A stretch of DNA of 64,000 nt from NCBI RefSeq assembly GCF_900198835.1, contig NZ_LT900021.1, positions 2,046,001 to 2,110,000 of the forward strand, in the 5' to 3' direction. The position numbers and the translations under genes are program-made. Numbering within the stretch: the first letter of the stretch is position 1; each line of letters opens with the position of its first letter. Under the pieces are notes generated by a model, which saw nothing but the letters and a program-made list of their open reading frames with translations, ran no database searches and was not told where the DNA came from. Positions 19,288 through 27,678 of the stretch are shown in pieces. The DNA comes from Thermococcus henrietii (GTDB taxonomy: Archaea; Methanobacteriota_B; Thermococci; Thermococcales; Thermococcaceae).

Positions 19288-20539
19288 GACCAGACCCCTC
19301 AACTTCTTTCTCAACGGCCTTTATGAGTATTTCCGACATCAGCAGAGAGGCAAACCGAGCGTCGCGGACTTCAAGGGCGGTGTCTATGGCTTCCTCAACC
19401 CGTCCGAGTTTGAGGTAGTGGTGGGCAACGTCGGCCATGACAATCGAACGAAGTTTGGGGTTCTGTAGAAACGCCCCTATTCCTCGAGCCGACTCAACGT
19501 CACCAATGAGAACGTAAAAGCGCGCGACTTTGGCTAGCATCTCCTCAGACCGGACGAACCTCGCTATGGTGTTCACGATTCTCTTCTTCTCTGGGGAGGG
19601 CTCCTCGAGAATCCTGTTCATTAAAACCCTGCCAACTTCGAGGGCCTCTTCGTGGGAGAGCGCCGAGAGCAACTCCTTAAGTGCGGAGGGGTTCTTATCG
19701 AGAACATCCAAGGCAACACGCTTAATGGACTCGAGTCCAAGCTTTCTCAAAAGCCCGACCGCAAGCTCCCCCCTCCCCGCGAGTGCGAGGGCAGTGGCCA
19801 GCTCGACCCAAAACTCCTCTCCAAATTTGCGGGATAACCCCTCTGCCAGGGACACGAACGATTCAACATAGCGTTCTATAACCCCCAGCTCGCTTAACCT
19901 GAACGCCAGCTCTTTGAAAGCCTGCTTTGCCCATTCACGTGACCCCATGGCCTCGACCGCAGAGAAGGCATCCCCGTAACTCCCCAAAGATATCAACCCC
20001 TTAGAGAGCTCTAAAAGGGCCTTGGAGCGGTATGGCTCATCCGTTATGTACTCCATGGCAAGCTTAATCTTTCTAATGCGGTAAGCGGTCTTCAGGGAGT
20101 TCCTCTCAAGGGAGCGGGACGCGGCCCTAACCACGGCCACGAGGGTAGACTGCCTCAAATCCCCGTTCGAGATTTCGAGGGCAAAGTTAATTGCCTCACC
20201 TACGTCCCCGAAGGAGACGAGGGCGAGGGAAGCCGTGCGGAGTATCTCATCCCTCTGGGGGTGGGTAAGGAACCTCGATTCGTTTAAAATCCTCGCAAAA
20301 ACTCTCTTATACGCCTTGAGTCCAGAACGACCAAGGGAACTCCCTATTGAAATCAGCGCCTTCATCAGGGCATAGGGGTCATCGATGCCACCCAGGGATT
20401 CAAAGGCGCTGAGAAACGCTTCCCGATAAAGGGGATTTCGAGCGACGGCGAGCTTTTCACCCATCTTCGCGTAGGTAACGGCCCTGACGTAGGGGTCCGG
20501 GATGGCCGCAACTGATTTGAGGGCTTCCTCGATGAGCAT
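19241..20539 (-). CDS. Helical-repeat (TPR/HEAT-like) protein
   Basis: A 432-residue all-helical repeat protein with units about 33-36 residues long, such as DPYVRAVTYAKMGEKLAVAR, FGDVGEAINFALEISNGDLR, LGSYGDAFSAVEAM and LGRVEEAIDTALEVRDARFA. The pattern is related to TPR repeats and recurs in several Thermococcales proteins of unknown function. The start ATG 20539 follows GGTGG. The last ~16 residues (EVEGSGHGEVEGSDGEARRRT) lie in the overlap with the next gene and look less natural than the rest. There is no catalytic motif. Confidence 0.82.
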   Translation of the reverse strand: MLIEEALKSVAAIPDPYVRAVTYAKMGEKLAVARNPLYREAFLSAFESLGGIDDPYALMKALISIGSSLGRSGLKAYKRVFARILNESRFLTHPQRDEILRTASLALVSFGDVGEAINFALEISNGDLRQSTLVAVVRAASRSLERNSLKTAYRIRKIKLAMEYITDEPYRSKALLELSKGLISLGSYGDAFSAVEAMGSREWAKQAFKELAFRLSELGVIERYVESFVSLAEGLSRKFGEEFWVELATALALAGRGELAVGLLRKLGLESIKRVALDVLDKNPSALKELLSALSHEEALEVGRVLMNRILEEPSPEKKRIVNTIARFVRSEEMLAKVARFYVLIGDVESARGIGAFLQNPKLRSIVMADVAHHYLKLGRVEEAIDTALEVRDARFASLLMSEILIKAVEKEVEGSGHGEVEGSDGEARRRT

Positions 20540-20575
20540 GTTGACCACCGCTTTAAAGCTGACCTTATTACTCGG

Positions 20576-20590
20576 AAGCTTTTTAAAAAC
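20576..20590. promoter_or_regulatory. TATA-like element between divergent genes
   Basis: AAGCTTTTTAAAAAC is nearly symmetric. Its centre is about 26 bp before ATG 20609 on the plus strand and about 44 bp before ATG 20539 on the minus strand, so it may serve both genes. The methyltransferase mRNA would be leaderless. Confidence 0.5.
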
Positions 20591-20608
20591 TTACCCAAAG
20601 CGCAATCC

Positions 20609-21709
20609 ATGTATGGAGTGATATTAGGCAAGAATCCCGAGCTTGGAAGAGCGGAGTTCTTCTCATTCGCGAGACGCTTTGGCCTAAAGGTCAAACCTAT
20701 TGAGGAAGGAAAAAACTGGATTGTTTTCGAGTCAAAGCCCTCGATAGAGAGACACTTCCGCTGGCTCGGCGGGTCGCTCAAGCTCGTGAGAATCGTTGGA
20801 GAAGGCGAGGAAGCGATAAAGGACCTCGAATACGCTAAGCTCTTTACGGTCAGCCTCTACGGAAAGGATGACTGGAGGCTCTGGCGGAAGCTGGGGAGCG
20901 CCGTAAAGAGGGAGTTCAAGAGGGAAGGCCCAGCAAAGTTCTTCAAGCCGGCAAAGGTCTACTCCATGCCTGCCGAGCTGATTCTGAAGGGTTTTCCAGA
21001 GGTCAAGGACATCGTCTTCCTGTTCAGGGACGACGGAAGCTTCCTCGTGGGCGAGACGGTCAAGGTTACCGACCCCTTCGAGCTGAAGAAGCTTGACGTG
21101 GAAAGGCCGGTTCAGAGGCCAATCCTCTCGATTCCGCCGAGGCTGGCGAGGATAATGGTGAACCTCACGGAGGTAAGGAAGGGCCTCTTCCTCGACCCCT
21201 TCTGCGGCATCGGAACGGTCCTTCAGGAGTTCGTCCTCCAGGGGTTGCCAGCTTACGGAAGCGACAGAGATACTGACAGGGTGAGGGAAGCGAGGCGAAA
21301 CATCGAGTGGCTCAGAAAAGAGTTCAGGCCCAGGAACTCGGCGAGGATAGAGGTCTGCGACGCGAGAAAGCTGAAGCGCTGTTTCCGCGAGCGCTTTGAT
21401 GCCATAGTCACCGAACCCTACCTCGGAAAGCCCCTGAAGAGGAACCCTGGCAGGGGCGAGGCGATAAAGCTCGCTAACGAACTGGACAGGCTGTACTTTT
21501 CGGTCTTCGAGAGCTTTAGCGATGTGCTCAAGAGAAACGGAAGGATAGTCTTCGTCTTCCCTGCCTACAGGCTGAGGGACGGGAGCATCTACCGGAAGGA
21601 GAGGAGATGGCTCGGAAAACTGGGCTTCGAGGTTATATCCAGGCACCTCGACTACGAAGAAAGGCACCGCTTAGTTAGGGATATCCATGTAATAAAGAAA
21701 AGGGGTTAG
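20609..21709 (+). CDS. TRM11-family SAM-dependent RNA methyltransferase
   Basis: A 366-residue methyltransferase related to Trm11/Trm-G10, enzymes that methylate guanine 10 of tRNA. A THUMP-like N-terminal half is followed by a Rossmann methyltransferase domain. Motif I is FLDPFCGIGTVLQE (about residues 197-210). The motif IV position reads TEPYLGKPL where canonical N2-guanine enzymes have DPPYG. FVFPAYRL and a final GFEVISRH complete the fold. The changed motif IV suggests a subfamily with another position or product. The gene is leaderless. Confidence 0.88.
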   Translation: MYGVILGKNPELGRAEFFSFARRFGLKVKPIEEGKNWIVFESKPSIERHFRWLGGSLKLVRIVGEGEEAIKDLEYAKLFTVSLYGKDDWRLWRKLGSAVKREFKREGPAKFFKPAKVYSMPAELILKGFPEVKDIVFLFRDDGSFLVGETVKVTDPFELKKLDVERPVQRPILSIPPRLARIMVNLTEVRKGLFLDPFCGIGTVLQEFVLQGLPAYGSDRDTDRVREARRNIEWLRKEFRPRNSARIEVCDARKLKRCFRERFDAIVTEPYLGKPLKRNPGRGEAIKLANELDRLYFSVFESFSDVLKRNGRIVFVFPAYRLRDGSIYRKERRWLGKLGFEVISRHLDYEERHRLVRDIHVIKKRG

Positions 21710-22899
21710 GAGAGCTCCTCGACGGGGAGCCTCATCCTGCTCGATGCCAGCAGGAGGAGTATTCCGAGCAGGGCCATCGCGAGGTAGATTATCATCCCCG
21801 TCGTGACGCCCTTCACGAGGACGAACATGACGTTCGGGGCTACCGCGTTGGCAGAGTTCGAGATTAGGCCCAGGGCGAAGCTGGCCTCTGGATAGATTTC
21901 CTTCGGGTAGGCCGCTGGGGCGGTGGTCCAGAAGGCCGGACCCGTTCCCTGGACGATTCCGGTTATCGCTATTCCGAGGAGTGCCAGCGTGTAGTCGTTG
22001 GCGAGTATCGCCTTCCAGACAATGAAGATTCCCGCGAAGGTTACCGCGTAGGAGAGAGTCATGACGCTGACGATGGCCTTGAAGAGACCGCGGTTGCTGG
22101 TGTTCTTAACCGAGAGGCGGTAGCCGAGGTAGCCCATGATTATCGACCACAGGCCCATTGAGACCTCAAGGGTCATGACGAGGTTGGCTACCTGGGAGCT
22201 GCTGAAGTGGACCCTGTTGAGGGTGAATGAACCGAGGGTGAAGATAATCCAGAGCGCCGGGAAGAAAGTGAAACCGAATACCCAAGTGAAGGGCATCTTC
22301 CAGACGTTGCCCTTGGAGGAGCGCTTCTCCTTTGGAATCTCGAAGTCCTCAATGAAGAGCCACCAGATTGCCAGCATGACGTACATGAGGACCGCAGAGA
22401 TTAGGAAGGCTTCCCTGACTGAGGACCAGCTTGCTTTACTTCCACCGGCCCACTTGGCAAGGTTTATGCCGTAGATTCCACCCCAGAAGATTCCCGACAG
22501 TATTACACCTTTAGCGAAGGGCCTCTCGGCCACGAAGAGCCTTCCAATCTGGTTGCTGAAGACCGCTATTAGCGCGACGATGAAGCCCTGGAAGAAGCGG
22601 AGCGCAACCACACCCCACCAGCTGGGCATGAAGGGAATCAGGAACTGCGGAATCGCTGCGAAGCTAACTATTAGAGCCACGCTCCTCTTGAAGGAGCCCT
22701 TAAAAAGGCTCGTTCCACCGAGGAGGAAAGCGACGAAGAGACCGACGACGTACGCGGTCTGCTGGTAGCTCATCATTGCCTCGGTAATTCCGTAGTGAGT
22801 CAAAACCGCGTCCTTAAACTTCTCGAGCATGTGCATCGTTCCAAAGCCGGAAGCAAGGAGAACGGTGTTAAGCAATACCGTTGACCACCTCTTGTCCAT
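21706..22899 (-). CDS. Major facilitator superfamily transporter
   Basis: A 397-residue membrane protein with about 12 hydrophobic segments and a two-halves layout. The loop between the halves is charged (IEDFEIPKEKRSSKGNVWK, about residues 190-208). The start is ATG 22899, after AGGTGG. The motif GIVQGTGPAFWTTAPAAYPKE resembles the glycine-rich helices of drug and organic anion carriers. The substrate is unknown. It is followed upstream by the GDT1-like gene on the same strand with 11 bp between. Confidence 0.9.
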   Translation of the reverse strand: MDKRWSTVLLNTVLLASGFGTMHMLEKFKDAVLTHYGITEAMMSYQQTAYVVGLFVAFLLGGTSLFKGSFKRSVALIVSFAAIPQFLIPFMPSWWGVVALRFFQGFIVALIAVFSNQIGRLFVAERPFAKGVILSGIFWGGIYGINLAKWAGGSKASWSSVREAFLISAVLMYVMLAIWWLFIEDFEIPKEKRSSKGNVWKMPFTWVFGFTFFPALWIIFTLGSFTLNRVHFSSSQVANLVMTLEVSMGLWSIIMGYLGYRLSVKNTSNRGLFKAIVSVMTLSYAVTFAGIFIVWKAILANDYTLALLGIAITGIVQGTGPAFWTTAPAAYPKEIYPEASFALGLISNSANAVAPNVMFVLVKGVTTGMIIYLAMALLGILLLLASSRMRLPVEELS

Positions 22900-22910
22900 G
22901 GCAACCACCT

Positions 22911-23177
22911 CTAAAGCTTTCCAAGTAACATGAGGACGCCGAAGACTATGAAGAGCATCCCGGCGCCCTTCCTAATCAGCGATGCGGGCAACATGTTACC
23001 AAGCTCTTGGCCAATGAGGGCACCTATCAGATTAACGGCCGCAAGGCCGAGGATTGCACCTAAGAAAGCAGTTTTCCATCCGTACTTCGAGGCGAAGGCT
23101 ATGGTAGTCAGCTGGGTCTTATCCCCAAACTCGGCCAAAAAAGTTGTAATAAAAATCATGAGGAGGACGTTTTCCAT
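22911..23177 (-). CDS. Single-repeat GDT1/TMEM165 (UPF0016) cation exchanger subunit
   Basis: A membrane protein of 88 residues with three hydrophobic segments and the family motif EFGDKTQL at about residues 16-23 (E-x-G-D-K-T). Full-length family members carry two such repeats in one chain; here only one is present, so it must work as a dimer or with another subunit. The family moves Mn2+ or Ca2+ against protons. It is the gene between aminotransferase and MFS on the same strand. Confidence 0.9.
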   Translation of the reverse strand: MENVLLMIFITTFLAEFGDKTQLTTIAFASKYGWKTAFLGAILGLAAVNLIGALIGQELGNMLPASLIRKGAGMLFIVFGVLMLLGKL

Positions 23178-23186
23178 CGAACCACC

Positions 23187-24365
23187 TCACAGCTTGGAGA
23201 GCGCTGACTTCATCCTCTCCATTGCCTCGATGAGCTTCTCCTTCTCGGTCGCGTAGCTTATCCTGACCCAGCCCTCACCCTGTTTTCCAAAGGCGGTTCC
23301 GGGGATTACCACGACCCCAGCGTTTTCAAGGAGCCAGTCCGCGAAATCCTCGCTCGTCATGTCGAGCTCCGGGTCAATCTTGACCCAGACGTAGAAGGCA
23401 CCCTTTGGTTTGAAGGCCTCGAGGTGCGGCACTTCACTGAGATGCTTCAGAACGAGCTTCCTTCTCTCGTCGTAGACCTGCCTCATCCTCTCAACGGCTT
23501 CCCAGCTCCTCTTGTCGCGGAGTGCCGTTATGCCCGCAATCTGGACGAAGGACGTAACGTTACCGACGACGTAGGCGTGGAGCTTAATCATATCCCTGAT
23601 GACCTGCTTAGGAGCGATGGCGAAGCCGAGGCGCCAGCCGGTCATGGCAAAGGTCTTCGAGAAGGAGTTCGCGAGAATTGTGTTGTCCGGAGCGTACTTA
23701 ATCATCGGGTAGTGCTTCGCCCCCTCGTAGAGGAAGTGCTCGTAGGGCTCGTCGCTGAGGATGTAAATGTTGTAGTCCTGAGCTATGTCGGCTATGGCCT
23801 TGACGACAGACTTCTTCATAACGGCCCCGGTCGGGTTGTTGGGGTAGTTGATTACGATCATCCTCGTCCTCTTCGTTATAGCCTCGACGAGCTCGTCCGG
23901 GTTGAGGCGGAACTTGTACTCCTCGCGGAGGGGGATCCTGATGATGCCCGCCTCGGCTATCTTCGCGTCCTCCACGTAGCAGACGAAGGCCGGGTCCGGG
24001 ATGATAACGTCATCGCCCTGTTCGAGGATGCTTTGGAAGGCCAAATAAGTTGCCTCGTAAGCGCCAGCGGTAACGATAATGTTCTCAGTCTCAACATCAA
24101 CGTTGTAGAATTCCTTGTAGTACTCCGCTATGGCCTCCCTAAACTCGGGAATGCCCGCGTTGGGTGTGTAATGCGTGTAGCCCTCGTCGAGGGCTCTCTT
24201 AGCGGCCTCCTTAATAACTTCCGGCGTGTCGAAGTCCGGTTCGCCTATTCCGAGGGAGATAACGTTTTCCATCTTCCGGGCCTTCTCGAAGAGCTCCCTA
24301 ATCTTCGAGCGCTGGATTATGTTTATCCTTCCGGCGAGGAAGTATTTTCTCTTCTTGTAGCGCAT
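23187..24365 (-). CDS. PLP-dependent class I aminotransferase
   Basis: A 392-residue fold-type I aminotransferase of the aspartate/aromatic group. It has GIGEPDFDTP near residue 40 and VTAGAYEA in the cofactor loop. VINYPNNPTGAV and ILSDEPYEHF follow, then the lysine-containing NSFSKTFAMTGWRLGF (about residues 232-247) and RISYAT at the substrate carboxylate-binding Arg. Related Pyrococcus enzymes act on aromatic amino acids or aspartate; the substrate cannot be read from sequence. It overlaps nothing and follows a short AT-rich promoter region. Confidence 0.93.
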   Translation of the reverse strand: MRYKKRKYFLAGRINIIQRSKIRELFEKARKMENVISLGIGEPDFDTPEVIKEAAKRALDEGYTHYTPNAGIPEFREAIAEYYKEFYNVDVETENIIVTAGAYEATYLAFQSILEQGDDVIIPDPAFVCYVEDAKIAEAGIIRIPLREEYKFRLNPDELVEAITKRTRMIVINYPNNPTGAVMKKSVVKAIADIAQDYNIYILSDEPYEHFLYEGAKHYPMIKYAPDNTILANSFSKTFAMTGWRLGFAIAPKQVIRDMIKLHAYVVGNVTSFVQIAGITALRDKRSWEAVERMRQVYDERRKLVLKHLSEVPHLEAFKPKGAFYVWVKIDPELDMTSEDFADWLLENAGVVVIPGTAFGKQGEGWVRISYATEKEKLIEAMERMKSALSKL

Positions 24366-24453
24366 TCATCATCCCCCCGGGCACTGCGGGGGTGTAAAAG
24401 GGGCGGTATATAAACCTATCCTTAACCAAACGTTGGAACAAGGGAAATTTCAC

Positions 24454-24861
24454 CTACAAAACTTCGACGAGGGCTGATTTTTCAAAAAAAGTTTTCGTGA
24501 TTTCGTCGGGGCACTCATCGATGGGAAGCTCTTCCAATCCAAGGTCCTCAAGGACACGCTTCGTGTCAGCCTCGTCCCCAAAGACGACGAGGTAATTCTC
24601 ACCAGGTTTCACACCCACTTCCATTATCGCGTCCTTAATCTGGAGTGTTCCAGCCAAGCGAAGGAGCAGTTCTCCTCCTAGGGTCTTTGCGTGGTTGGTT
24701 TTTCGCTCAAAAGCCCTCAAAGCCAGTATCGAGGCGAACGCAACGGCTCTCCAACAGTTGGTATTGACCAGCTGAACGTCACTTCCAAGGTAAGGAAGGA
24801 CTGCCTCAACGTTTCGAACCAAAACCCTCGTAATGAACACTCCATCCGTTACGCGAATCAC
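24454..24861 (-). CDS. cgi121: KEOPS complex subunit Cgi121
   Basis: A 135-residue protein of the Cgi121/TPRKB family, a KEOPS subunit. KEOPS makes the t6A modification at position 37 of tRNAs that read ANN codons, and Cgi121 recruits the tRNA. The recognised core is VNTNCWRAVAFASILALRAFERKTNHAKTL followed by GGELLLRLAGTLQIKDAIMEVGVKPGENYLVVF, with the conserved R-x-x-G-x-x-x-I-x-x-A pattern. It stands alone here; the other KEOPS genes are not in the window, but trmO, which acts on the same t6A base, is. Confidence 0.9.
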   Translation of the reverse strand: MIRVTDGVFITRVLVRNVEAVLPYLGSDVQLVNTNCWRAVAFASILALRAFERKTNHAKTLGGELLLRLAGTLQIKDAIMEVGVKPGENYLVVFGDEADTKRVLEDLGLEELPIDECPDEITKTFFEKSALVEVL

Positions 24862-24908
24862 TCTCGAACCACCATCTTTTCGTTTAGATTCGAACCTTAA
24901 AAGAGTTT

Positions 24909-24925
24909 TTCAAAAAATTTTTGAA
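24909..24925. promoter_or_regulatory. AT-rich palindrome upstream of the RHH-ftsZ group
   Basis: TTCAAAAAATTTTTGAA is a perfect 17-base palindrome around a central A. It lies in the 159-bp gap between cgi121 and the RHH regulator. Confidence 0.4.
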
Positions 24926-24927
24926 AT

Positions 24928-24946
24928 TAATATTATCATAATATTA
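24928..24946. promoter_or_regulatory. Second palindrome upstream of the RHH-ftsZ group
   Basis: TAATATTATCATAATATTA is a perfect 19-base palindrome around a central C, two bases after the first one. Ribbon-helix-helix dimers bind such symmetric sites, and the adjacent gene encodes one, so autoregulation is possible. The TATA of that gene is probably GTATTTAACTA at 24961-24971. Confidence 0.45.
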
Positions 24947-25020
24947 AAACCAAAGCACAAAGTATTTAACTAATTAATCACTATCTACTCCAGCGGCTTA
25001 ATGAACGTGGTGGTGCAGGA

Positions 25021-25212
25021 ATGAGCAGGATGAGAATCATAAGTGTTCAGCTCCCGCAGGGGCTCATAAACGCGATGGACCAGCTCGTTAAGAAGGGTGT
25101 TTACCCCAACAGAAGTGAAATCATTCGCGAGGCTATACGCGAGCTTCTGAAAAAGGAACTGTACCGCCTTGAGGCTGAAAACCGCTCAACGCCTGACTAC
25201 ATCATAAAATAA
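25021..25212 (+). CDS. cdrS: Ribbon-helix-helix regulator next to ftsZ (CdrS-like)
   Basis: A 63-residue ribbon-helix-helix DNA-binding protein. The beta strand is RIISVQLPQGLINAMDQLV and the two helices are NRSEIIREAIRELLKKELYRL. A short RHH protein directly before ftsZ matches CdrS, shown in haloarchaea to control cell-division genes and conserved in euryarchaea; the name is given on this family and context ground. The ribosome site is GGTGGTG. ftsZ starts 68 bp downstream behind its own promoter-like AT stretch. Confidence 0.85.
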   Translation: MSRMRIISVQLPQGLINAMDQLVKKGVYPNRSEIIREAIRELLKKELYRLEAENRSTPDYIIK

Positions 25213-25217
25213 GCCGC

Positions 25218-25240
25218 TTTAAATCAGGTTTTAAATCAGG
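25218..25240 (+). promoter_or_regulatory. Direct repeat in the ftsZ leader
   Basis: TTTAAATCAGG occurs twice, at 25218-25228 and 25230-25240, just upstream of ftsZ. The second copy overlaps the likely TATA (TTTTAAATC). It could be a regulator site or simply a duplicated promoter element. Confidence 0.4.
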
Positions 25241-25280
25241 GCATTAAACCCACGCCATACTTAACATGGGGGTTGGGGCG

Positions 25281-26516
25281 ATGGTGTTTAAACTGCTTGA
25301 GCAGGCGGGAATAAAGATAGACCTCGACGACGAGCCAAAGAGGCCAAAGATGGAAGAGAGTCTCATGGAGGATGACGACGACTTGATAAAGATTGTAATC
25401 GTTGGTGTTGGTGGCTCCGGTAACAACACCATAACGCGCCTGTACGAGCTCGGCGTCCAGGGGGCAGAGCTCATAGCGATGAACACCGACGCGCAGGCGC
25501 TGAAGCACGCAAAAGCCCATAAAAAACTCCTCCTCGGTAAGGAGATAACGCAGGGTAAAGGCTCGGGTGGAGACCCGGAGATAGGCTACCGCGCGGCTGA
25601 GGCGAGCGCCCACGAGATTGCCGAGACCATCGGTGACGCCGACCTCGTCTTCATAACCGCCGGAATGGGCAACGGAACCGGAACCGGGGCGGCACCTGTT
25701 GTGGCGAGGGTCATCAAGGAGCGCGCCAGGCACAACGGTAGGTTTAGGGAGCCCCTCGTCGTGAGCGTTGTAACGTTCCCCTTCAAGAACGAGGGCAAGT
25801 TGAGAATTGAGAAAGCGAGGGCAGGAATAAAGGCACTCCTCTACTACTCGGACACCGTTGTGATAATCGAGAACGACAAGCTCCTCCAGCTCGTTCCCAA
25901 ATTGCCGATAAACGCGGCCTTCCGCTTCGCCGATGAGATAATAGCCAGGATGGTCAAGGGCATAACCGAGACGATTAAGCTCCCGTCGATGGTGAACATC
26001 GACTTCGCGGATGTTTACAGCGTTATGAAGAACGGTGGAGCGGCTTTGATTGGAATCGGCGAGAGCGATTCAAGCAACAGGGCCGTCGATGCAGTCAAGA
26101 ACGCCCTCCAGAACAAGCTCCTCGACGTCGAGTACGGGAGCGGTGAGAAGGCACTCGTTCACTTCACCGTTGGTCCGGATGTCAGCCTTGGAGAAATCAA
26201 CGAGGCCATGAACATCGTCTATGAGAAACTCGGTGAGAAGAGCGAAATCAAGTGGGGTGCAAGGATTGACGAGGACATGGGCAAGATGGTCAGGGCCATG
26301 GTGATAATGACCGGCGTCAAGAGCCCACACATTCTTGGAGGCGAAACGGCACTCCAGCTCGCACCAAAGGAGTCCCTCCTGCCCGCAAAGCCCAAGAAGA
26401 CCTTTGAGTCCTTCGAGGACAAGCTCTACAAGACCATAGCCAGGAGGGAAGAGTCAAAGGGTGGGCTTCCAACCTACGTGAGCAGGGTCCTTGACGACTT
26501 CGAGGACCTTTCCTGA
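25281..26516 (+). CDS. ftsZ: Cell division tubulin FtsZ
   Basis: The GTP-dependent tubulin homologue that forms the division ring. It has an N-terminal GTP-binding loop [10 protein letters not shown] (near residue 42), the tubulin signature [12 protein letters not shown], and the catalytic T7 loop [13 protein letters not shown]-terminal tail of charged and flexible residues ends in [17 protein letters not shown] start at ATG 25281 ([10 protein letters not shown]...), the usual N-terminus in the family; an in-frame ATG at 25266 lacks a ribosome site. It follows the CdrS-like gene and precedes a ParA-like gene on the same strand. Confidence 0.97.
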   Translation: MVFKLLEQAGIKIDLDDEPKRPKMEESLMEDDDDLIKIVIVGVGGSGNNTITRLYELGVQGAELIAMNTDAQALKHAKAHKKLLLGKEITQGKGSGGDPEIGYRAAEASAHEIAETIGDADLVFITAGMGNGTGTGAAPVVARVIKERARHNGRFREPLVVSVVTFPFKNEGKLRIEKARAGIKALLYYSDTVVIIENDKLLQLVPKLPINAAFRFADEIIARMVKGITETIKLPSMVNIDFADVYSVMKNGGAALIGIGESDSSNRAVDAVKNALQNKLLDVEYGSGEKALVHFTVGPDVSLGEINEAMNIVYEKLGEKSEIKWGARIDEDMGKMVRAMVIMTGVKSPHILGGETALQLAPKESLLPAKPKKTFESFEDKLYKTIARREESKGGLPTYVSRVLDDFEDLS

Positions 26517-26543
26517 CTCTTTTTAACTCATCGGGTGAAAACC

Positions 26544-27314
26544 ATGGCAGTGGTAATCAGCGTTGCCAATCAGAAGGGGGGAGTCGGGAAGACAACCCTG
26601 ACGATGAACCTCGGCTACGCCCTAGCCGATATGGGCAAGAGAGTCCTACTCGTTGATGTTGACCCGCAGTTCAACCTGACCTTTGGTTTAATCGGAATGA
26701 GGGTTCTCGACTACGCCGAAAGGCACGTCGGAACGCTCATGACAAGGGAGAGCGAAATAGACGAGAGCCTGATAAACGTCCGGGAGAACCTTGACCTTAT
26801 TCCGAGCCACCTGAACCTCTCGGCCAAGGAAATCGAGATAATCAACGCCTACAACCGCGAGAGGAGGCTTGAGAAGGCCCTACTGCCGGTTCTGCCGGAC
26901 TACGACTACGTCCTCATAGACAACCCACCGAGCATGGGAATCTTCCTCGTCAACTCGCTCACCGCTTCCGACTACGTGCTCATCCCGCTCGAGCTCAGCT
27001 ACTTCGGTGTCATAGGGATGCAGCTCATGTTCAACCTCATGAGGATGATTCGCGAGGAGACCAACGAGAACCTGAAACTGCTTGGCCTCGTTCCCAACAA
27101 GTTCACCAAGCAGACCAAGGTTCCGAAGCTCCGCCTCAAGGAGCTCAAGGAGACCTACCCGGACGCGCCGATACTGACGACGATTCCAAAGGCAATAGCC
27201 CTTGAGAAGGCCCAGAGTGAGGGTAAGAGCATATTCGAGTTCGACGGCAAGAGTCGCGCCGCGAAGGCCTTCCTAAAGCTCGCGAAAGAGGTGGTTGAGA
27301 TTGCCGAGGGATAA
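26544..27314 (+). CDS. ParA/Soj-family segregation ATPase
   Basis: A Walker-type ATPase of 256 residues related to ParA/Soj and archaeal SegA. The deviant Walker A is KGGVGKTT (near residue 10), with VLLVDVDPQFN and VLIDNPPSMGIFLVNSL as the A' and B motifs. There is no N-terminal HTH extension and no C-terminal MinD membrane helix, so the DNA-partition type is favoured over MinD. The start is ATG 26544 after GGGTGA. It lies 27 bp downstream of ftsZ and overlaps a small RHH gene, the arrangement of a partition cassette. Confidence 0.93.
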   Translation: MAVVISVANQKGGVGKTTLTMNLGYALADMGKRVLLVDVDPQFNLTFGLIGMRVLDYAERHVGTLMTRESEIDESLINVRENLDLIPSHLNLSAKEIEIINAYNRERRLEKALLPVLPDYDYVLIDNPPSMGIFLVNSLTASDYVLIPLELSYFGVIGMQLMFNLMRMIREETNENLKLLGLVPNKFTKQTKVPKLRLKELKETYPDAPILTTIPKAIALEKAQSEGKSIFEFDGKSRAAKAFLKLAKEVVEIAEG

Positions 27315-27621
27315 AATTCCAAAGCTCTTTGACGGCTCGATAGACGAGCTCACGAAACCGAGTAAGCCCAAGAAGGAGCGCAACCTGAAGAAGGAGAAGA
27401 TGCAGAAAACGCTCTACGTCAGCAGGGACATGAACATGAAACTAATTCAGCTCTACGCCGAGGAAGGGAGGAGGCAGAGCGCCATCGTTGAAGACGCCGT
27501 CAACCTCTACTACTACCTCCGCCTCGCCCTCGGGGAGAAGAAGTTCGAGGAGCTTTTAAGCGCGGTAAAGCGGGAGGACCCCGAGTTCCTTCGCGATTAC
27601 ATCTCAAAACTGAGACCCTGA
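27301..27621 (+). CDS. Basic RHH-type partner of the ParA-like ATPase
   Basis: A 106-residue protein whose first 35 residues are basic and flexible (PRDKIPKLFDGSIDELTKPS..., KPKKERNLKKEKM). They are followed by a ribbon-helix-helix-like part (QKTLYVSRDMNMKLIQLYAEEGRRQSAIVEDAVNLYYYL). This is the layout of small centromere-binding partners of ParA ATPases such as SegB. The start at TTG 27301 is six bases after GAGGTGG; the TTG at 27295 touches that site. It overlaps the ATPase gene by 14 bp, which implies coupled translation. The role is inferred. Confidence 0.82.
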   Translation: MPRDKIPKLFDGSIDELTKPSKPKKERNLKKEKMQKTLYVSRDMNMKLIQLYAEEGRRQSAIVEDAVNLYYYLRLALGEKKFEELLSAVKREDPEFLRDYISKLRP

Positions 27622-27678
27622 ACTCAGGGCCCCACCCCGGGTGAGGTCAAATCAGGGCGAATAAAATAAGCCCTCAAA

